From Noviluteimonas gilva (GTDB lineage: Bacteria > Pseudomonadota > Gammaproteobacteria > Xanthomonadales > Xanthomonadaceae): DNA of 64,000 nt. The position numbers and the translations under genes are program-made. The notes below the pieces were generated by a model. The model was not told the origin of the DNA, did no database searches, and saw only the letters and a list, made by a program, of their open reading frames with translations. Below are positions 62,229 through 64,000 of this stretch, one piece after another. The stretch lies in the NCBI RefSeq assembly GCF_009740395.1, contig NZ_WOXT01000001.1, forward strand, positions 1,358,872 to 1,422,871. The letters are read 5' to 3'. The first letter of the stretch is position 1. Every line of letters begins with the position of its first letter.

Positions 62229-63188
62229 ATGCAAGACGATCGCAATCTGCTGGTCTTTTCCGGCAACGCCAACCGCCCGCTCGCCGAGGCGGTGTGCAAG
62301 GAGCTCGGCGTGCGCATGGGCAAGGCGCTCGTGAGCAAGTTTTCCGACGGCGAAGTGCAGGTCGAGATCGAGGAAAACGTGCGCCGGCAGGAGGCGTTCG
62401 TCATCCAGCCGACGAGCGCGCCGAGTGCGGAAAACCTGGTGGAACTGCTGGTGCTGATCGACGCGCTCAAGCGCGCATCGGTGTCCAGCGTGACTGCCGT
62501 CGTGCCGTACTTCGGTTACGCGCGACAGGATCGTCGTCCGCGTTCGGCCCGCGTGCCGATCACGGCGAAAGTGGCGGCGAAGATGTTCAGTTCGGTGGGC
62601 GCCGATCGCGTGTTGACGATCGACCTGCACGCCGACCAGATCCAGGGCTTCTTCGATCTGCCGGTGGACAATGTGTATGCGTCGCCGTTGCTGCTCGCCG
62701 ACATCTGGCGCGCGCACGGCACGGACAACCTGATCGTGGTGTCGCCGGACGTCGGCGGCGTGGTGCGTGCGCGAGCGATCGCCAAGCGCCTCGACGACGC
62801 GGACCTGGCGATCATCGACAAGCGCCGTCCGCGCGCCAACGTGGCCACGGTGATGAACATCATCGGCGACGTGAGCGGCAAGATCTGCGTGCTCGTCGAC
62901 GACATCGTGGACACCGCGGGCACCTTGTGCGCGGCGGCCGCGGCGCTGAAGGCGCAGGGCGCGACCAAGGTGGTCGCGTACTGCACGCACCCCGTGCTTT
63001 CGGGCGCGGCGATCGACAACTTGAACAAATCGCAGCTCGACGAGCTGGTGGTGACCGACACCATCCCGCTCAGCCCCGCTGCCAGGGCCTGTGGCCGGAT
63101 CCGCCAGCTCAGCGTCGCCGAGCTGCTCGCGGAAACCATCCGCCGCATCGCCTTCGGAGAATCCGTCAGTTCGCTTTACGTGGACTGA
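62229..63188 (+). CDS. prs: Ribose-phosphate pyrophosphokinase
   Basis: Makes PRPP from ribose 5-phosphate and ATP for purine, pyrimidine, histidine, tryptophan and NAD synthesis. It has 319 residues: [22 protein letters not shown] at the N-terminus, the flexible catalytic loop [18 protein letters not shown] at about 96-113 and the PRPP-binding loop [14 protein letters not shown]. The length and motifs are those of class I PRPP synthetases. It lies 46 bases after tRNA-Gln and 61 bases before rplY. Confidence 0.97.
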   Translation: MQDDRNLLVFSGNANRPLAEAVCKELGVRMGKALVSKFSDGEVQVEIEENVRRQEAFVIQPTSAPSAENLVELLVLIDALKRASVSSVTAVVPYFGYARQDRRPRSARVPITAKVAAKMFSSVGADRVLTIDLHADQIQGFFDLPVDNVYASPLLLADIWRAHGTDNLIVVSPDVGGVVRARAIAKRLDDADLAIIDKRRPRANVATVMNIIGDVSGKICVLVDDIVDTAGTLCAAAAALKAQGATKVVAYCTHPVLSGAAIDNLNKSQLDELVVTDTIPLSPAARACGRIRQLSVAELLAETIRRIAFGESVSSLYVD

Positions 63189-63249
63189 CATCCCTGGCTC
63201 CACCTGGTCGCGGGTGGGGCTTTCATCGCAACAAAGTGAGTTGAACATC

Positions 63250-63915
63250 ATGGCAACCGAACACAAGATCACGGCCGCTGGCCGCAAGGACGAAGGCAAG
63301 GGTGCGAGCCGCCGCCTCCGTCGTGCTGCGCAGATCCCGGCCATCGTCTACGGCGGCACCGCTGCCCCGCAGAGCATCCAGCTGGAACACGAGAAAATCT
63401 GGCTCGCCAGCCAGAACGAGTGGTTCTACTCGTCGATCCTGACGCTCGACCTCGACGGCAAGACCCAGAAGGTCCTGCTGCGCGACATGCAGCGTCATCC
63501 GTACAAGCAGATCATCATGCACATGGACTTCCAGCGCGTTGATGAGAACCAGGCCATCCGCGTCGCGGTGCCGCTGCACTTCCTCAACGAAGAGAAGTCG
63601 CCGGCCGGCAAGGCTGCCGACGTCGTCGTCACGCACGAACTCAACGAAGTCGAAATCAGCTGCTTGCCGAAGGACCTGCCGGAGTTCATCGAGATCGACC
63701 TGTCGTCGCTCTCCGTCGGCGACATCGTCCACCTCTCCGAGATCAAGCTGCCCAATGGCGTCGAGATCCCCGAGCTGAAGCTCGGCAAGGAACACGACGT
63801 GGCGGTGGTCATCGCCAAGCACGGCAAGGAAGAAGTGGAAGAGCCGACCGAAGCGCCGGTCGCCGCCGAAGTGCCGGCTGCGAAGGTCGCGAAGAAGGAC
63901 GAAGAGAAGAAGTAA
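63250..63915 (+). CDS. rplY: 50S ribosomal protein L25 (Ctc form)
   Basis: 5S rRNA-binding ribosomal protein with the C-terminal Ctc/TL5 extension; 221 residues compared with about 94 for the short E. coli L25. The N-terminal domain contains AAGRKDEGKGASRRLRRAAQIPAIVYGG, and the TL5 C-domain LPKDLPEFIEIDLSSLSVGDIVHLSEIKLP. The tail is Lys/Glu/Ala-rich (AKVAKKDEEKK), as usual for this form. The start is the ATG at 63250. It follows prs; pth would be expected next, beyond the window. Confidence 0.96.
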   Translation: MATEHKITAAGRKDEGKGASRRLRRAAQIPAIVYGGTAAPQSIQLEHEKIWLASQNEWFYSSILTLDLDGKTQKVLLRDMQRHPYKQIIMHMDFQRVDENQAIRVAVPLHFLNEEKSPAGKAADVVVTHELNEVEISCLPKDLPEFIEIDLSSLSVGDIVHLSEIKLPNGVEIPELKLGKEHDVAVVIAKHGKEEVEEPTEAPVAAEVPAAKVAKKDEEKK

Positions 63916-63924
63916 GCCGTCGTC

Positions 63925-63950
63925 GTCGCGCTGGTGCGAACCAGCGCGAC
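63925..63950 (+). terminator. Hairpin after rplY
   Basis: GTCGCGCTGGT (63925-63935), loop GCGA (GNRA type), ACCAGCGCGAC (63940-63950): an 11-bp perfect stem nine bases after the rplY stop. It is followed by CCCCATCC and a run of seven A rather than T, so it is a poor intrinsic terminator for rplY. It may mark the mRNA end or serve the opposite strand less directly. Confidence 0.55.
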
Positions 63951-64000
63951 CCCCATCCAAAAAAAGGCAGGCGTTGGCCACCACGACGGGCGGGGGAAAC

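Overview
The window is one contiguous stretch of a GC-rich (mostly 60-70%) gammaproteobacterial chromosome. Gene content and order (lptD-surA-pdxA-rsmA-apaG-apaH; TPR lipoprotein-lolB-ispE-tRNA-Gln-prs-rplY; a three-subunit pnt transhydrogenase; DUF1631; tandem UbiH-type hydroxylases) point to the Xanthomonadaceae/Lysobacteraceae, most likely Lysobacter or a close relative. This assignment rests on recognising protein families, not on a database search. Genes are packed tightly: most same-strand neighbours share ATGA, GTGA or TGATG overlaps, and GTG starts are common.

1-8.98 kb (minus strand): the outer-membrane and ribosome-maturation operon lptD-surA-pdxA-rsmA-apaG-apaH (apaH runs off the left edge), then msrB (plus), an HDAC-family deacetylase, a PduO-type cobalamin adenosyltransferase and a small membrane protein. 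9.0-11.5 kb: two ubiquinone-pathway flavin hydroxylases. 11.5-15.9 kb (minus): an EF-hand/proline-rich secreted protein, rlmM, a nucleoside deaminase, a small Cys-rich lipoprotein and glnS. 16.0-20.1 kb (plus): DUF2007, a 7TM-GGDEF protein, a GST and an EamA transporter. 20.1-23.0 kb: an oxidative-stress locus, oxyR divergent from ahpC-ahpD, with a readable OxyR operator between them and an AhpC/AhpD pair of the mycobacterial type rather than AhpC/AhpF.

23.2-32.3 kb is the accessory part: a large TonB-dependent receptor, then an RHS/YD-repeat locus split into two ORFs by a small secreted-protein gene. It ends in a lower-GC tail, a tightly coupled membrane protein (candidate immunity protein) and a run of tiny membrane-protein ORFs. 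This is the best candidate for an undescribed system, probably a Sec-exported polymorphic toxin with its immunity genes.

32.4-41.4 kb: a secreted M1 aminopeptidase, prmC, proline iminopeptidase, a Nudix hydrolase, a 5'-3' exonuclease, a nitroreductase and DUF1631. 41.4-46.5 kb: pntAA is separated from pntAB-pntB by about 2.3 kb carrying a gene that resembles phage MuF/PBECR nuclease domains and, on the opposite strand, a sigma/anti-sigma/DUF3106 group. 46.5-50.1 kb: two related small membrane proteins, a secreted protein and a divergent MocR regulator with a repeat-rich operator. 50.2-64 kb: sufT, a one-domain asparaginase-like protein, DUF2069, a WrbA-like flavodoxin, YihY, a TlpA-like lipoprotein, acylphosphatase, PPK2 with a coupled XRE regulator, moaB, a GNAT, prfA, hemA, then the TPR-lolB-ispE-tRNA-Gln-prs-rplY run. 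No rRNA, insertion sequence, integrase or CRISPR array is visible, and no stretch over 300 bases lacks a gene.
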